A stretch of DNA of 64,000 bases from Bugulina stolonifera. Lineage: Eukaryota > Bryozoa > Gymnolaemata > Cheilostomatida > Bugulidae. Under the pieces are notes generated by a model. It was given only the letters and a program-made list of their open reading frames with translations. It was not told where the DNA came from and did not search any database. The stretch covers positions 14,237,233 to 14,301,232 of the forward strand of contig OW285188.1 in the NCBI GenBank assembly GCA_935421135.1. The letters run 5' to 3'. The translations under genes were made by a program, and so were the position numbers. Shown piece by piece: positions 1 to 14,700 of this stretch (position 1 is the stretch's first letter; each line of letters begins with the position of its first letter).

Positions 1-642
1 ATTCGGTTACCTATTAATTATCATGATAGATTTGCATCATACTATATCAGTCGTTATTATGGTCTTTCTCTTACAGACAGCATTATATTATACGAGTATG
101 TAGTTAACAATATAATTTCAATCTACAGCCAAGCAGTTGATTGTACACTGTATATCTTAAAATGTACATGATTACTAATAACAAACTTGGTGTGTGTTCA
201 GTCAATGTACGAATCACCTATTGGAGAGTTGAAATATATGTGGGCCTTCCTATGGAAGCAATAAATACATTTACTCAATCATGTGGATGCTGATCATTTC
301 TGGTGGATACAGTCCGAGTCTTACAGAGTATTTCCATTTTTACTTATATTTGGCAAAATCTACTGTCCACCTTTTAGATTTTGGTCTAATCTGAGTACTT
401 TATACACAAGCACAACAATATATTATAGTCTCCACAAACACGTTCTATACAGAACAACTTCATGAAGAACTATCTCTAAGCAACTGTTTTGTAACCCTAA
501 AACCTCTATACGGTAAACCAAGTACAAAGTATCCATCTATGAACTACCACCATTTGTAAAATGATTCTACCGTGTTACTCCATGCAGCATGTATTTGTAT
601 GTATGTACATTGTACCTGTATGTGTGTATCTATAATACTAAC
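1..642. other. Intron sequence of the hillarin-like gene, no exon seen
   Basis: This lies downstream of the donor that ends exon 10 (GCAAG followed by gttagt, minus strand). I looked on the minus strand for the expected continuation of the hillarin core and found no open, similar segment. The sequence is AT-rich and looks intronic. Confidence 0.5.
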
Positions 643-3600
643 CTTGCACCCCAGTTACACTGGACTAGCCGCCACTCTCCATCAATCAGTACCGCATTCC
701 ATGTGTTCCGGAATGTGTTACCTTCAAATCTCATACCTGGCTCATAACCCACACTTTTAGACTTTCCATTTACCTCTGTACAGTGTAATCCTGCATAGCT
801 ACAAGTAATATAAATACCATTGACTCAATGAACCATTATTGGTGTCCACAAATAAGTCACAGAATATATTAACAGCTGAACGAATATCATTTTAAAACTT
901 AGCATATAAAAATAGATCACCAGAATGGTGTATGATGAATATTAGTGATATAAATATTATTATTAAAATGCCAAAACACAGATCAATAGCTGAACCTCAA
1001 CCAGTGTGCTACACTGGGGCCAATTATTTAAGGAAACAACATTTAAATATAGCCTAACTTCCTGGTACATTAGTATATCAATGTCTATTTTTATAGATTT
1101 ACATGTATACACTCATGACTTGTGTGATTTATTAGTCAAAAAAAAAACAACCATTGCCTCACAATTTTTCCCAATAATCATTTCAACTAGCACATTGTGT
1201 TTCTATCTGGACTGTCACTTCATCCTGTTTTCTATATCAAACCAGAAGCCCCTTACACCTGTGCAGACATTACAATACGTTATAGTATCAGTCTTTGCTA
1301 TTTATACTGAAGTCACTCGCACCTGCATAACCTCTTGAACAGGGTGTGGTACGTCTCAGTGCCAAACTTGATACCACGTAGAAGTCCCATCGGAGAGTCC
1401 ATACCAGTCTCACTAAACTGTATCTTGTTTAAATCTTTATATGTGATCCACCTGTAGATGGCCCTGCAATTAAATGTAGTGTGTGATTTATGGAGTTATA
1501 TATCTATCTCGTATAATATGCTTGCAATAAACAACAATAAAGTATTGCCTAGTGTACTTCATATTACTATCCAACGAGCCCAGCTGAGTGAATTAACTGT
1601 AGAACTTGAACTAACACATGTTCACAATGTAAGTTAGTTGTGCTTGCAAAATGAAGCCTTGGAACCTAAGATAGTGGGTGCCATCCCCTATGATAATAGT
1701 GGGTGCCATCCCCTATGATACGATCAACAGTAGATTCTCTAAACAGACTCTGTTATCCACTGAGATAGAAACAACCTGCATATTCTTACATATTGCTTTT
1801 ATAGCTGAAAAAATTGACAAAAGAAACTGTATGGTTTGACCATAGAGTTGCCTCCTCCTGGGTGGTAATTCTATGGGCTTGTTTAGCTATGACCCACTAA
1901 GGCACCGTATATCATAGTATGCTGCCATTGTAAACAGAGGAAACACCCATACCTTGCTTTAGAGAGGTCATTCATGAAGGGACCCGTAAGGATGTGCACC
2001 AACTCTGTGAATGTGGTCTGTTCGTTCTCCGCCACCGTAGCTACGTGGTCATCGAACACTTTATTGAAATCATCGTCCTCCTCATGAGGCATTATATCGG
2101 ACTTCCTGTTTCGAGAAGCTCTTGGAGGCGGAGCTTCTGTCATGCCGATTATGTCAGTTACCACCTCCTCAATATTTAAACTTTCTTCGCCTAAACCTTC
2201 CAGCCACTCGGCAGCCTAAAATATACAGCAATTCTATATATCATTGTATCATCAGCATGGTAATTAAGTCAATGGCACCAAAATTAATGCCTTGAGCTAA
2301 ACTATTTTCCCAAAATAATGCTAGTGTGATAATACTAACTACATGTACCAACTGATTGCTATATCTTCACATGGCTAGCCCACTTACTATGTTACAAGCC
2401 ATAATGTATATGGCTGTTACCATAGAAACCAATGTGTACACAGCCTCCTTTCTGGACTGGGCAGGAGCAATAATTAAAGATTAGAAACAGAATTATGATC
2501 AGCAGGCAATAAATATCGTTCATAGAGAGATACCAAATAATACGTCATATGTACATTACATATGACACTTGCCAACTGGAAAGACAGTTGACCCATTTTA
2601 TCAATATGCCTATGGAATGACTTCACTGGAAAACACTCTTTTGTATACTATACAGTATATATTGTATATATACATGTGTGTGTATATACAATGTATATAA
2701 TTATATATATAGCTATGACTGTTTACCGGCAAATTATTTGTTGCCTAAACGCTATGCATGTATAATTTCTGTCATATCTACAGATGATACAAGTGTAGCC
2801 ATTAAACTGAGGTAGCCTACTTTGACCAAGCTAATTCATCACCTAGAGTGGCTAAGGTCATGGTCACTATGGTAACGGATCCGTAATGCTAGAAATATGC
2901 TCATTTTTGTGTGTCATATTCATTCTCATGTTATAAGAGAAATAGAGAGAGAGAGACCTAAGGAGTACAAGACCAGGAACTAGTTCAGAAGAAAAAATGT
3001 TCAATATATTGCATGCATTTGTAATGCATGCAGATTTATACTTGGATCAAATAATTAACACAGGCAGGACATGTTGTAGCAATGTGTTATAATGACTTAC
3101 ATAACATTGATTAGACATATAAAACATATACATTTACTGTTGGAGTTATCTACTCTATGTTATATATTAGTTCAGGTAGGCTACCGTATATAATATTTAA
3201 ACTAATCTAAACTAAACAATAATGAACACCAGGCAGCACAGCCAAGTACTGTAAGTAAGTTGTACATGTAGATACAGACGCTATACTATTTCTTCTTAAT
3301 ATAGACTTACCTCCTCCGTCTCAGCATCGCCACTGGTAGCATTGTTCTACAAACAGGGAGTAAACATGTGCATGTACATGTACTATGCATTGGTTTATAA
3401 ATGGATATCATTATAGGAAGTGAGCAGACTGAACTCTGTGCACAAGATAAAAACCGACAAGTGGGCTGTTTGTCAAAATATAGCTTCACTTTAAATACAT
3501 ACACAAAAATACACATACAATGTAAATATGAGATAGCATATAACTTACTTTTGCATGCTCCAGTTGCTCCTGCATGTCTTTGGCCAATTGTTCTTTTTGG

Positions 3601-6600
3601 TCTTTGATCAGCTTCAACATTGCGTCTCCCTGTCTGTCCACCAAAGCAGACGTTTCCTAGATGACATATACAAACAGTTGTTAGAAAATACCTGTGATGC
3701 GTTATTAATAGAATGAATAGATTGAACACACAGTACAGTATTACATTGTACAAACCATACAGCACAGTTTACTTTGTACAAACCCGTTGATGTTTCTGGG
3801 CCACTCTAATAGTTCTGTTCTTCACTCGCTGAGTCTTCCTGGCTTCGTAATCTTTCCTCGCTTCTGCTTTTCTCTGTCAATACAACATCAGCGAGTTGAA
3901 AAATACACAATAATCTCATAACACTATCACCATTGCTGTAAATGTTGCAGATTTAAGAACATGGTATACTGTGTAAAGGTAAAATAACTTCTACCCATTG
4001 TATGCTGTACTCAAAAACAAATATCACAAGCTTGAAAATGTTGGTGTGGTCAAGAAGTTTCACAATATAAAGCAGCACTAAATGCACTTTTTCATTTTTA
4101 TTCCTGATATTCTGATACTCGTTCTAGTATCATCATCAGTGGAAAATATAATGATAAAGCAGATATTTCCTCTGGTAATAATATTAAATGTAGGAATAGT
4201 ATCGAAATATCAGGAATATAAAAGAAAGAATTTGTCGTATTACTACTTTACATCATAAATCTATTAATAATGGTATCAAATGGGAACAGTTCCATCACAA
4301 CACCTTCTGATCGAGTCATCTACTCGAGTGCAATCCACACATCCATCTTTAATAATTGAAATGAGCAGTTTCAAGTTTCTTACCTTCTCAAACTCCTTCT
4401 CATCTATGCAATTCTTCTCCCACGTGGCAATGATGTCTTTAAGTCGGGATTCCCACTCCAGTTCCGTTTCCTTGTTTGCCTCATTGGCGGCGGCTCTCCT
4501 CTCTGCTTCAAATTTCCTGAAGAGGGCATCCTCCTCCTCTTTCTGTTTCCTTTCCAACTCTTCTTGTCTTGTCCTCAGGTCATTCTGGTACTGCTGGTTA
4601 GCATCCACCTAACAATTACCAGGAGAATGCTGAGAGAGAGTTTGGTAGTATTCTAGATATTATATAATAGTGATGAGGCTGACATGTACGTAATTGCTCT
4701 GGTTTATGTTATTGCACACATGGGGCTACAATGTACATGCGTCTGTACATGCAGCACATTGTACAGCACAAGTAGGCAATTCATGCAATATTACAAAATC
4801 AACTGTTTGACAATTTACTTGAAAGGAAAACATATAAATGTAGCAGTCTCAAAATTTGACTTCACCCACTCAAATCCATATGATTAAAAATCGTGAAGTT
4901 TCTCAATCAAACTTTTGTGAATCAGTATTCTTTATGTAATATATATTGGATAATGTAGGCTAACTACTGTAATATCGAATAACTAATTCAGAGAAATACT
5001 TCATCAAATTATAGTTTTACAAGAAAAAAGTAACATCAACACATTGCTGTTGCTAACCAAATTCCATTTTGTCAAACATATTTGCAGTTTGTTTAGTGCT
5101 AGGTTTCAAGTAAACTATGGTTAGGAATGTAAAACGATGTCATGTTATTTTTTACCATTTATATGCATACAACTGTTTTAAGTGACGATCTACTCCGCAT
5201 CTGTAATGCTCTAGCCAGGCAGACAGCGGTGCATGCAGCTACAGCCTTGGGTACTAACTACTATGTAGTTTCACCATTCGCAGGGAAACTTAACTGAGTG
5301 GTGGGGTTTAAACGCTCAACAAGCCAAACTTTAAATCCACCACTCTACCTACTCTATGCTGTAAAACACACTATAGTGAAACACTATAGCTGCGAACAGC
5401 AGTCTGGCTAGAGCATTAGATAAACGGGATTTTCCCAGTTCCTGTTTATACTAGAACCCATTTTTATATATTCCTAACATGATATACATGTACATGTATT
5501 AATACAGCCTACTATAATACCAGTATTTACCTTTCCCCACATTTTATAGTGCATTCATTGCAGTACATGTATATTTACCATATCAATGTAGTACCTCATG
5601 TACAAACTATACATAGATCACAACATGTACTATGCGTATACAAGTTGTACATGTATAAAGGAAGTAAATGTATGTACATAAGTATAAACTTACCAACACT
5701 GTTGGGAAATGATGCTCAATCCCTCCTGCCTTGTTATCATTTTTATCTTTAACCAAACTCTGTGACTGTATGTCTCCCTGAATAGCGTACGCTGTGAGGT
5801 CATACTTGGCAGCTCTTAGAGTGGCTCTCTTGTTAAGCTTCTTCTGCATGTCGCTATACTGCTTTAGCCTCATCATATTCATAGCATCCGGTCCAATGCT
5901 GCCGGCAGACATCTTTGGTACATGACCTGTTTAATCACATCACATCATTCTACTCTTCTACAGATAGGTGACTACTTATTTTGTAAGGAATTATCTAAGC
6001 TGGGGTACAAGTTATTAAGAAATCCCTGTGTTATTTATCGTATTGCAGAAAATTCACAAAGCGTATTCTATCTCAGCGCAACATGAACATCACGATGTTA
6101 ATTCTATGCACATAAAGAAAGATAAGCGCAATGTGAATGTTGTCATCCTTACGTGTAAAGTATCAAGTGACGGCGTGATTATCTCAGCAGTTCATGGTCA
6201 ACGCATATTATACATGTAGGCTACACGGATATGCGTGAATATTATGTATGTAATTTTAACCAATAAGAATAACTATTTGGTTACACTTACTTTTACAATA
6301 GATCTCTGGGTCTCCTGGGTTTGTCTTGGCGCTTCTGTCATTCAGTTTCTGCCGACATGTCGGTTCAGCGCAGCTGAAGCAATGTCTGTGGAATGCATCA
6401 CCTTTTGCGGAACTGAAAAAATGCAAAATTTTTGTTAAGCCATGATACTTTAGATTTAACAACTCAATTCAAATTTGCGTTATTTGAATTCAGTGTATTA
6501 TGTTTTAGTTCACCATAGGCATGTATAGATATCGTAACAATACTATTTCATGTGATCTTATAAAATACTTACTTTACTCTCTCAGTAGCATAAACAGCCT

Positions 6601-6706
6601 TGGAACACCTGATGCATTTCTCTTTAGGTGCAGTAATATGAGCAAACTTATCAGCCACTCTGTTAGACTTCACCACAGCATCTGTCGATTTCTTCCAGGA
6701 AGCCAT
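643..6706 (-). CDS. hil: Hillarin/KY-like protein: LIM domain, coiled coil, transglutaminase-like core (3' end outside window)
   Basis: Ten exons join in phase: 6706-6573, 6412-6291, 5926-5694, 4608-4384, 3873-3784, 3656-3549, 3346-3311, 2215-1953, 1463-1323 and 798-643, giving 502 codons so far. The start is the ATG at 6706 (MASWKKSTDA). A single LIM zinc-binding domain (about residues 30-90: CIRC, then FHRHCFSC and PTC) is followed by a charged coiled-coil region (about 165-310) rich in Glu, Lys and Arg. A KY/hillarin transglutaminase-like core follows (SKARAIYRW, then SPMGLLRGIKFG, LFKRLCSYAGLHC, WNAVLIDGEW, CNWGAR). Domain order matches Drosophila hillarin, a cytoskeleton-associated protein. 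The expected C-terminal exons were not found in 1-642, so the gene probably runs off the left edge. The positions of the catalytic His and Asp carry Asn482 and Gln497, so peptidase or crosslinking activity is doubtful. Family assignment is firm; function is inferred. Confidence 0.9.
1671..1720. repeat. Perfect 25-bp tandem duplication
   Basis: Two identical 25-bp copies (beginning atagtgggtgcc) lie head-to-tail at 1671-1695 and 1696-1720. They are in the hillarin-like intron between exons 8 and 9. Confidence 0.9.
5203..5420. mobile_element. Foldback/MITE-like inverted repeat in hillarin intron 3
   Basis: The outer ends are inverted copies (left aatgctctagccagg, right ctggctagagcatt). Inner stretches also pair in an interrupted way: GAGTGGTGG and TTTAAA on the left with their complements on the right, and GTTTCAC with its complement. 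About 218 bp with no reading frame suggests a non-autonomous foldback element or MITE. The family is unknown. Confidence 0.6.
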
Positions 6707-8766
6707 GATCACGTAGCCGTAATGTTAACAAACCTGTGTAGCTACATTCACACACTGTAGTAGTAATGCATATCAGTAGAAGTAACACCAGTTATCTTGT
6801 ATGTACGAGTATAACCACTGTGGTTATTGTAGTATTACACTGTAACAAAGTGTGTAGAAGCCCTGTTGTAAGTATATGAATAGCGGATATGAATTGAGTC
6901 GTAGCTGTACCACAAGTTGAGTCACCAATAGTTACAGTACGCAACTATACGAAGCCAAACAAACCAGACAACTGACGACTAGTGATTTGAGATTCAGTCA
7001 TACTTCAAGGCTACATGCACCACTGAACACTGCAATGATTAATGACTAACTGGCGTATTACAGAAAGCAAATAGCAAGGATATTGGTAAGGGGCGTTGGT
7101 TTGGAATGTGCAAATCTGAATAAATGAAAAATATATAAACATTACAGGGTTGGGTGTCACATAAATTCTTGCTAGGAAATGTCCTTTCTGGTTTACTATT
7201 TCTTAAAACCTGTAAGTTTTGATGAAAATGAATTCCTACCAAATAATCACAAACAGGAAACAAAAAATAACATAGTAATAGATTGAACTGAGATTTGCAA
7301 CCTATACTATAGCTCTACACAAATGTGAACAACTAAGCTTGCACGTACATGCATAGTATGCTTGTTACATTGCTATATACATGTAGATGTAGGTAGGCAG
7401 CATTATATTGTTGATTGTAACTTGTAAGTGCATAGCCAACTCTGATATAGAGATATCAGTAGGTGTATGCTATTTGCTCTTGTACTGCATCAACATCAAA
7501 CAGATTCTATAATAAGATACTGTATCAACAACTCAGATATTCAGTGACTGCATAATGTTACTGTAATATTATACCTTTCGTTTAGAGTTGTCTACCCTGG
7601 TGAGTACAGCTAGAGAATACTCTCCAGACTAGCAGTATGATAATAGATGAAGCTACAAAACCTTTCAAAAGTAAGAAAAGTTTGTTTGAAGTAAGCTTCA
7701 CACCACACTACACTGTATCTGGATGTTTGTAAATTGATAGTCTCCAAGGGCTGACAACTCTATGAATCATAATACATTGCTAATTATGTACATGTACATG
7801 TATATTAGTTGATCAGTCTCTGCTTGAATACTACATAACAGTCAAATTGGTACCTTCCGTAAGTACTTGTTCTACATTACACACAATTGCACTATGCCCT
7901 ATAGCAAAGCATGGCTCCAAACATCATATTACCTTTTGGATAACTCCTGGACAATATGAACCAAACGGGATGCAATAAAAGAAAAGAATTATATATAGAA
8001 TTCATTGGTGTATATTAGTTTTTAGTAATATAATATTTTGTCAAACGAAAACTACAAGTAACCATTCAAACAAGAGAGATAATAAATCAGACTGAGATGG
8101 TCAGGTGCATGCAAACAGTCAGTGCTAACCCTGGCAGCCAGTATATGATATATATTGATGTACATTTATATCATAATACTGTCTATAAATAAACAGTTGC
8201 AGCTCCAGGGAAAGTTATCATTTCAATCAATAAATACACAATATAATTGTCAATATGATTATGGTTTAAGAAAACAATCGAAGATGGTAAGTTTATGATA
8301 AAACACACACGTCTATGATATTGTTGCCTAATGATGCGCATGAATACAAATTAAATTATTTCCATTTAATTTTCCATTTTCCAACTCTCACAACATTTTA
8401 CAAGTATGAGTGCATCATCACCATCATAAAAACAACAAGTAAGGAATGTCAAGACTAGGCATAACTTAAAAATTGGTAATGCTAAAATCCTTACCAATGC
8501 TCATTAGACTAAATAAACAAACGAAATAAATACCAACTTAAATCATAGAATATTAAATAGAAATATCAAGTACATTACATGGTCAAGTATTAGGCCAGTA
8601 TGTAGAACTCTCTGAGCATTTGATACAAGTTAAGTCTGCGACTCGAGACTGGACCTCTGTACAACCATAGATTTGGATATCACATGTGTACACCAAGTCT
8701 ACCAATACTATATGAGTACGTACAAAAATATTCCCAAGAGACTTGATGTTAGTAATACTCATCTGA
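6707..8766. other. Intergenic spacer between hillarin-like gene and GALNT
   Basis: About 2.06 kb separate the hillarin-like start from the GALNT stop, both genes on the minus strand. It should hold the hillarin-like promoter and 5' UTR and the GALNT 3' UTR. I saw no convincing coding exon, RNA gene or transposon. One GAGTTGTCTACCC motif, shared with the foldback ends elsewhere, lies at 7585-7597. Confidence 0.6.
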
Positions 8767-11700
8767 TCACGATGACTTGACATTCTCAAGTATCCAGACT
8801 TGATTTGGTCTTCCAAGTATACATTTCTCTAAAGACAATACAGGAGAGTAGAGTATATTCAGTAAACTAAACACTGACATGTAACATACAAACATGAGAA
8901 ATATTCATTCATCTGCATCTACATGACTGTAGTACACTATGCAGCAATCTAATACACATGTAATAATGTATCAGTAATTATCTTCTCATGATGAGCAGAA
9001 GACAACTCCAATGACAATGAGTTCTGACTAAAGGTTCTCATCAGGTAAATCTTGTTCTCTTCAGCTGCTTTTGACAAATTGACCAAGAATATTTTAGAAT
9101 TTGGAACCAGACACTAAATGGCCTACCATAAATAACCTAGTATATATGCTGCAGTTACAACTAATCAAGTGATTTCTTACCTAACACTAGTTGTCTGTTA
9201 GCAACTGCAAGACATGAATTACTGTTCACATTCTTCAGCTGTTTGTCCTGCAATTAGTGACATTATATTGCAGCATGTAATCATCTATAGCAACATGACA
9301 GCATGGCTTGAACACAACACACTCACACAGTAACAACAAGATTAACATAGAGATACACATGTACATACACATGTACATTGTACATGTATATGAGCACACA
9401 CAGAAAAGGTGTTCTATGTAGAATATGCATTCCCATAAATTATAAACTATGTTTACGATTCAATACCAAGCCTACAACTAATATTGGGGACATTTATGAA
9501 TATTGCCATGGCTTGTGATTATATATTATTAGAATAGATAAAGGGTAGATATAATAGTGTCCCTCACCTGTGCACTATATGACCACTCGTGGGAACCCTG
9601 TCTACAGCTAGATAGTCTAACAGAACTACCACCAATTACACACACATCGTCAGCCTGTATGTTACCGTCTGCTGTCAGAGCAAACGCCTGCGAATATGAA
9701 ATGGTTAGTGATACACCAACATGCACTGCAAAGGAATGCAATATCATTTCAAATCGCACTATTCTCTTTGAAAACCATATACTATTATTATAATCCCCAA
9801 AATCCCACAATTTAGCAGAAAATCTTTGTTGGTATACATTGTGGTCGACACCAACTTGTCCTTGCCTTTTTAGTATGACTTGAGTAAAATATGATTCATA
9901 TGAAATGCTCCCTAGTTAGTATATTTAGTCAAGTGTTCTGGTCTTTCCCATGTCTCATGTCGTTGTCACTGTGGAAACCTCATCTAATATATATAAAACT
10001 GCATGTCGAAGTCAATCTACTTAGTAATGTGAAGTATTACCTGGTTTCCACCTAAGCCATGACATTGGTACAGGGTGGCTGCTGCTCCAGACTTCTTACC
10101 GCCCGAATCTAAACACTGCCGAGACTCAGGATTTTTTATCTAAAAATTGTCAACATAATTTAAAACCAACAACGACCATTATGCACAGTTACAGACTTAA
10201 TAAGATCCCTTAAGTTAAACCTTACATAGTTGAACGGTTTGCTAAGCTCACCTGGCCTAAGGCTATGTAATTCAGTGGTATATTAGACTCGGGGTATATG
10301 TTCTCCAAGTACCACTTGAACGATTTACATTGTAACTTTTCCCGAAGTTTGTGACGTTCAGTCATATCTCCCGGGTCAGTTTCCTTTACGCCTGAAATAC
10401 AATAACAAGATAAACAAAGAACACACAGATTCGCTGACAATGTATATGTAGTATAAAACATAACATAGAATACCTGGATTTGTTTTATAGAAGAAATCTT
10501 TATATTCATCCATCCAGACGTCAGCTATTCGCTGTGTGTTGTGGTTTAGTATAGTAGCAACACCTCCTGGCCATGAATAGGGTGAGATCTTTCTAAACAC
10601 GTGACCAACACGAGAACATGTGGCTATCAGTACCTGCCCTCCACACTGCCAAATCTGTAACAGATTGTTGTATTTATGATAGTTTACATTTCAACTATAA
10701 TGAGACGATAACTTTCAACCAGATATTGCAAAAATTTAATACCTCGTACATAACAATAATACATTACATTACTATACAACATATTATGCTTCTTTAAAAC
10801 TAAAATGCATTGTATGTCGGCCTACCAAGTGAATATTACAGTTTCACATCAGATGTAAGTGTAAATAGTGAACAGTGAACCATACACAATGAAAATTTCA
10901 TGGCTATTTTCATTTAACAACAAAAAGATATCAATCTAAATAAGAAGTTGAGATATATATGTTCATATTGATATAAAATCAATGATTACATGGTGGTAGT
11001 TTTGTGAATACTCACTCTGAAAGACATCTCTAGATTCTCCCCACCCCAAATGTTCATCCCTGAATCATATGAGCCGATCTCATAGAAATAGTCCTTACTG
11101 ATTGAGAATAGACCACCGGCCATTGTAGGGCTTCTAAAACATACAGAGAGCGAGAAATAAGGTTAGAATATGATATCACCATATACAGTATTTGTTATTG
11201 TATAGAATTAACAGTATATTGTCGTCAACATGTTAATGTTACTACATGTAGTATAAACTTTAATATACAAAGCAGATATTACATGCACATATAAAATATA
11301 TAGGCCTATACATGGCTATTTACCATTATGTGCCAGTAAACAGCTTAGCGAATAGCTAACTTCACCAAGTGACAATTAAATTTGCTGTAGGCCTACATGG
11401 GTGCATAATATCAGAGTCTACAGAGATGTTACCAACCTCAACGGTTCACTCCTGTCATTATTTCTCCTCTCCAGCTCTCTGTGCGGAACCGAGTACCAGC
11501 GGAAGTTGAGCCTCCAGTTAAACCCTCCCCAAGTCATATCTGAACCACTTATATAGGCAAAGCTATGATCATCTATGACGTCAATAATGGGACACACGAC
11601 AGCTTTCCTGTGGTCACATAATATAACATTACAGTAATGGGACACACGACAGCTTTCCTGTGGTCACATAATATAACATATGTATACTAATGGGACACAC

Positions 11701-14700
11701 AACAGCGTTTATGTGCCATAGAATTAAGAATCATCTTTTGTATCTGTAGTGGAATTTACACTTGAATTCAAAATATATCCTCATATTTATAATATAATAT
11801 CTCACACATAGGAACCCCACCTTATAGCAGAATATAATTGAGCTAAATTTATAATTTATATCATCCTTACACCTGTAACATTACTAAATATATGATTAAA
11901 CGTAATATTACCTGTTATGTTACCAAGTAGCCCTACATGTATATGACTAGATGCATATCACCTGGTGTATTACCAAGTATATGACTAAATGTATATAACT
12001 ATTACTGTAGTCTCGTTTCTGACCAAGTAGAAAATCTGCTACCATGTATAATGGCCTATGGGTACATAGGGCTACATGTACACCCCCTACCCCACATTAC
12101 AGTCAGGTCAGCTGGACCAGATCAATACAATTTTATCAACAAAACAAACAGTATGGTTCATTAAATTACATGACGACCTGCTATACATATGTATATACAT
12201 ATTCACTAATAATATAATATCTAGATAATTGCATTCTCTTATTAGTTTAGAATATTCATCTATCAACATACATCATTCCCCAATGAAGTGAGAAATGAGT
12301 ATTTGTATACATTGTACTTGTACATACAATTTTAGTATGTACTTGTATAGATAATGCAAGTACATGTACATACAATGTAAGCATGTATTTGTACATACAA
12401 TGTAAGATGTAAGTATATACACATATATCATGTACTTGTCCAACATATACAACCGTTATACTGTACATGCAATAAATACCATATATAATCGTACATAGCG
12501 TGCATTATCTATCTAATTATAATAGTCTTACCTATTTTTATGTATTTCGTGTATAAGGGGCTCTAACCATCCTTTAGTACACTCACAATGAGCATCTAAG
12601 AATGTCAATATCTTACCAGTGGCTGCTTTAGCACCTATGAGTATAATATATTCCATGTATTACTATTCTATTAGTACAATGTTTGTTTGTAGCTTGAAAA
12701 GTATAGGCCACTTCTACCAGTAGGGCTACAGTCATGCAGCAACATTATTTATTTTTATATAATATCACACATAACAGAATGAATTTATAATATAAAGCCA
12801 TAAAATTTGTTGTTCTCTCAGCACATGTTTTACTCACACACAGTAAGAAACAGTGTCTAGGTGAGTGTGTTGGCGATTCATTATACTACCTGAAATAGCC
12901 ATAGACTAGACTTACCTTTAAGCCTGGCCCTAATGAGGCCCCCTCTCACAGGTATTCGTTGTATATTTACAGGAACTGGTAGCTTAGCAACATACTCATC
13001 TAACTTCTCCTTTAAATGATCTGCAGAGAAAGAGCCGCCTGGTAACTCCCTCCGTAATTAATTGGCATTAAATAAATAGTAACCGCCCTCATGGACCCTA
13101 TATACATGTATCTTTACTGGTGTACTGACACTATATATCATCGGTAGGTAGGGTGGACAGAATCTCAATTTAAATAAGCAATGCTTTAAACAAACTCAGC
13201 CAGCCTGTACAGGATGGGGGGGGGGGCAGTGGTACACAGGGAACCAAGGATAATTAGAGTAAGATCCCAACATTTTGATAGGCTAACAAGTGAACATGAT
13301 AAACAAATCCTTCAGATATGAAATCACTCAACACTGTCTCCATACTCTATTGTTATAACTACATGTATATGCCATGCTGGGCTGACATATTCTCAGCCAG
13401 TAGAGAGACTAGAAATAGATGTCTGTAATGCAGTAAACAGCATAGTTCTTAACAAGCAGAAAAGCGCATACAATCTCAAAATGGTGCACCAACAAATCAG
13501 TGATTTTATTGACCAATGTGTTCAACATCAATATGAGTGACAACTTCCAAAGACATCAGAGGAATTGAACAGAAAGACTGGTTTACATGTACAGAAAAGT
13601 TATACCTTGATCGCTTGCATCATCAACCATAACAACCTCTTTGAGGAGATGCCTGGGTGACCTGTAGATAACACTGTGTACAGTTCTCAGAAGTGTAGAC
13701 CAGGCTTCATTATGGAAGACTATAATAACACTAGTGTCTGGGAACTTATCCACTTGATAGATATTCTGTTTAGATACACACCTAGATAATAAGCATAGAC
13801 AACAATTAATAGTACTGAAAGCCTAATTATAGAAGACATTAATTATTCATTGAAACTAGTCTAATTATTAAGTCTATGGTCTATTATAGTATTGTAGGAA
13901 GTAGCCTACCTATAATAGACCAAGAATACAGGATAAATACGTAAGTATATTATTATGTATGTATGCATACAGGTACATGTAACAGATATGCAAGTATTGT
14001 ATCAGCATTGTACAGGCCATGACATTGCAAAGGATACAGATCTACACACTGCAGTGTGATGAAACACATTTCGATACTATTTTAGACTATGACGGAGTAT
14101 GAAGTAAATCTCAAACAGATAACTTACTGTGAAGATCTATAATCCGGTAGTGTACGATTTAGTGACATCAAATCACTAGCGACTAAATCAAACTGGTTTA
14201 TTTTAAATGCTTTTTTAGATTTAGCCTGCAAACTTGACGGAACGTGAACAGCCTTGCCACCATCTCCTGGATTATGTGAAGATTTTAAGGCTACAAGAAG
14301 AATAACATGGGCTCTGATAGTCACAATAACACCAGCCATCTTGGTTGGTCTCAACTTCTTGTATAGGCGTATCAGCACAGAATAGAATAAAACAGCAGTG
14401 AAATGCCTACACAGCAAGATTGGAAAAAATATTGTAACACCGTATCTTAGCCTTAGCCCCATATACACTACTTGAACAGCTTTAACTGCATTTTACACTC
14501 CATTGTTATCAACCAACACAAATATGCTGTATATTTACTATATGATATGGTAGCTGTATAACTAAGCTAATGTAGTGGTAGGGATTATTTCTAACTACAT
14601 CAATAAGTCAGTGATTGTTTGATTTTAAAGATTGAAGATGATTACACATTCAATTTGGCCACGTGTATAGGCTACAGGCTCCATAGCATCATGCATTGTC

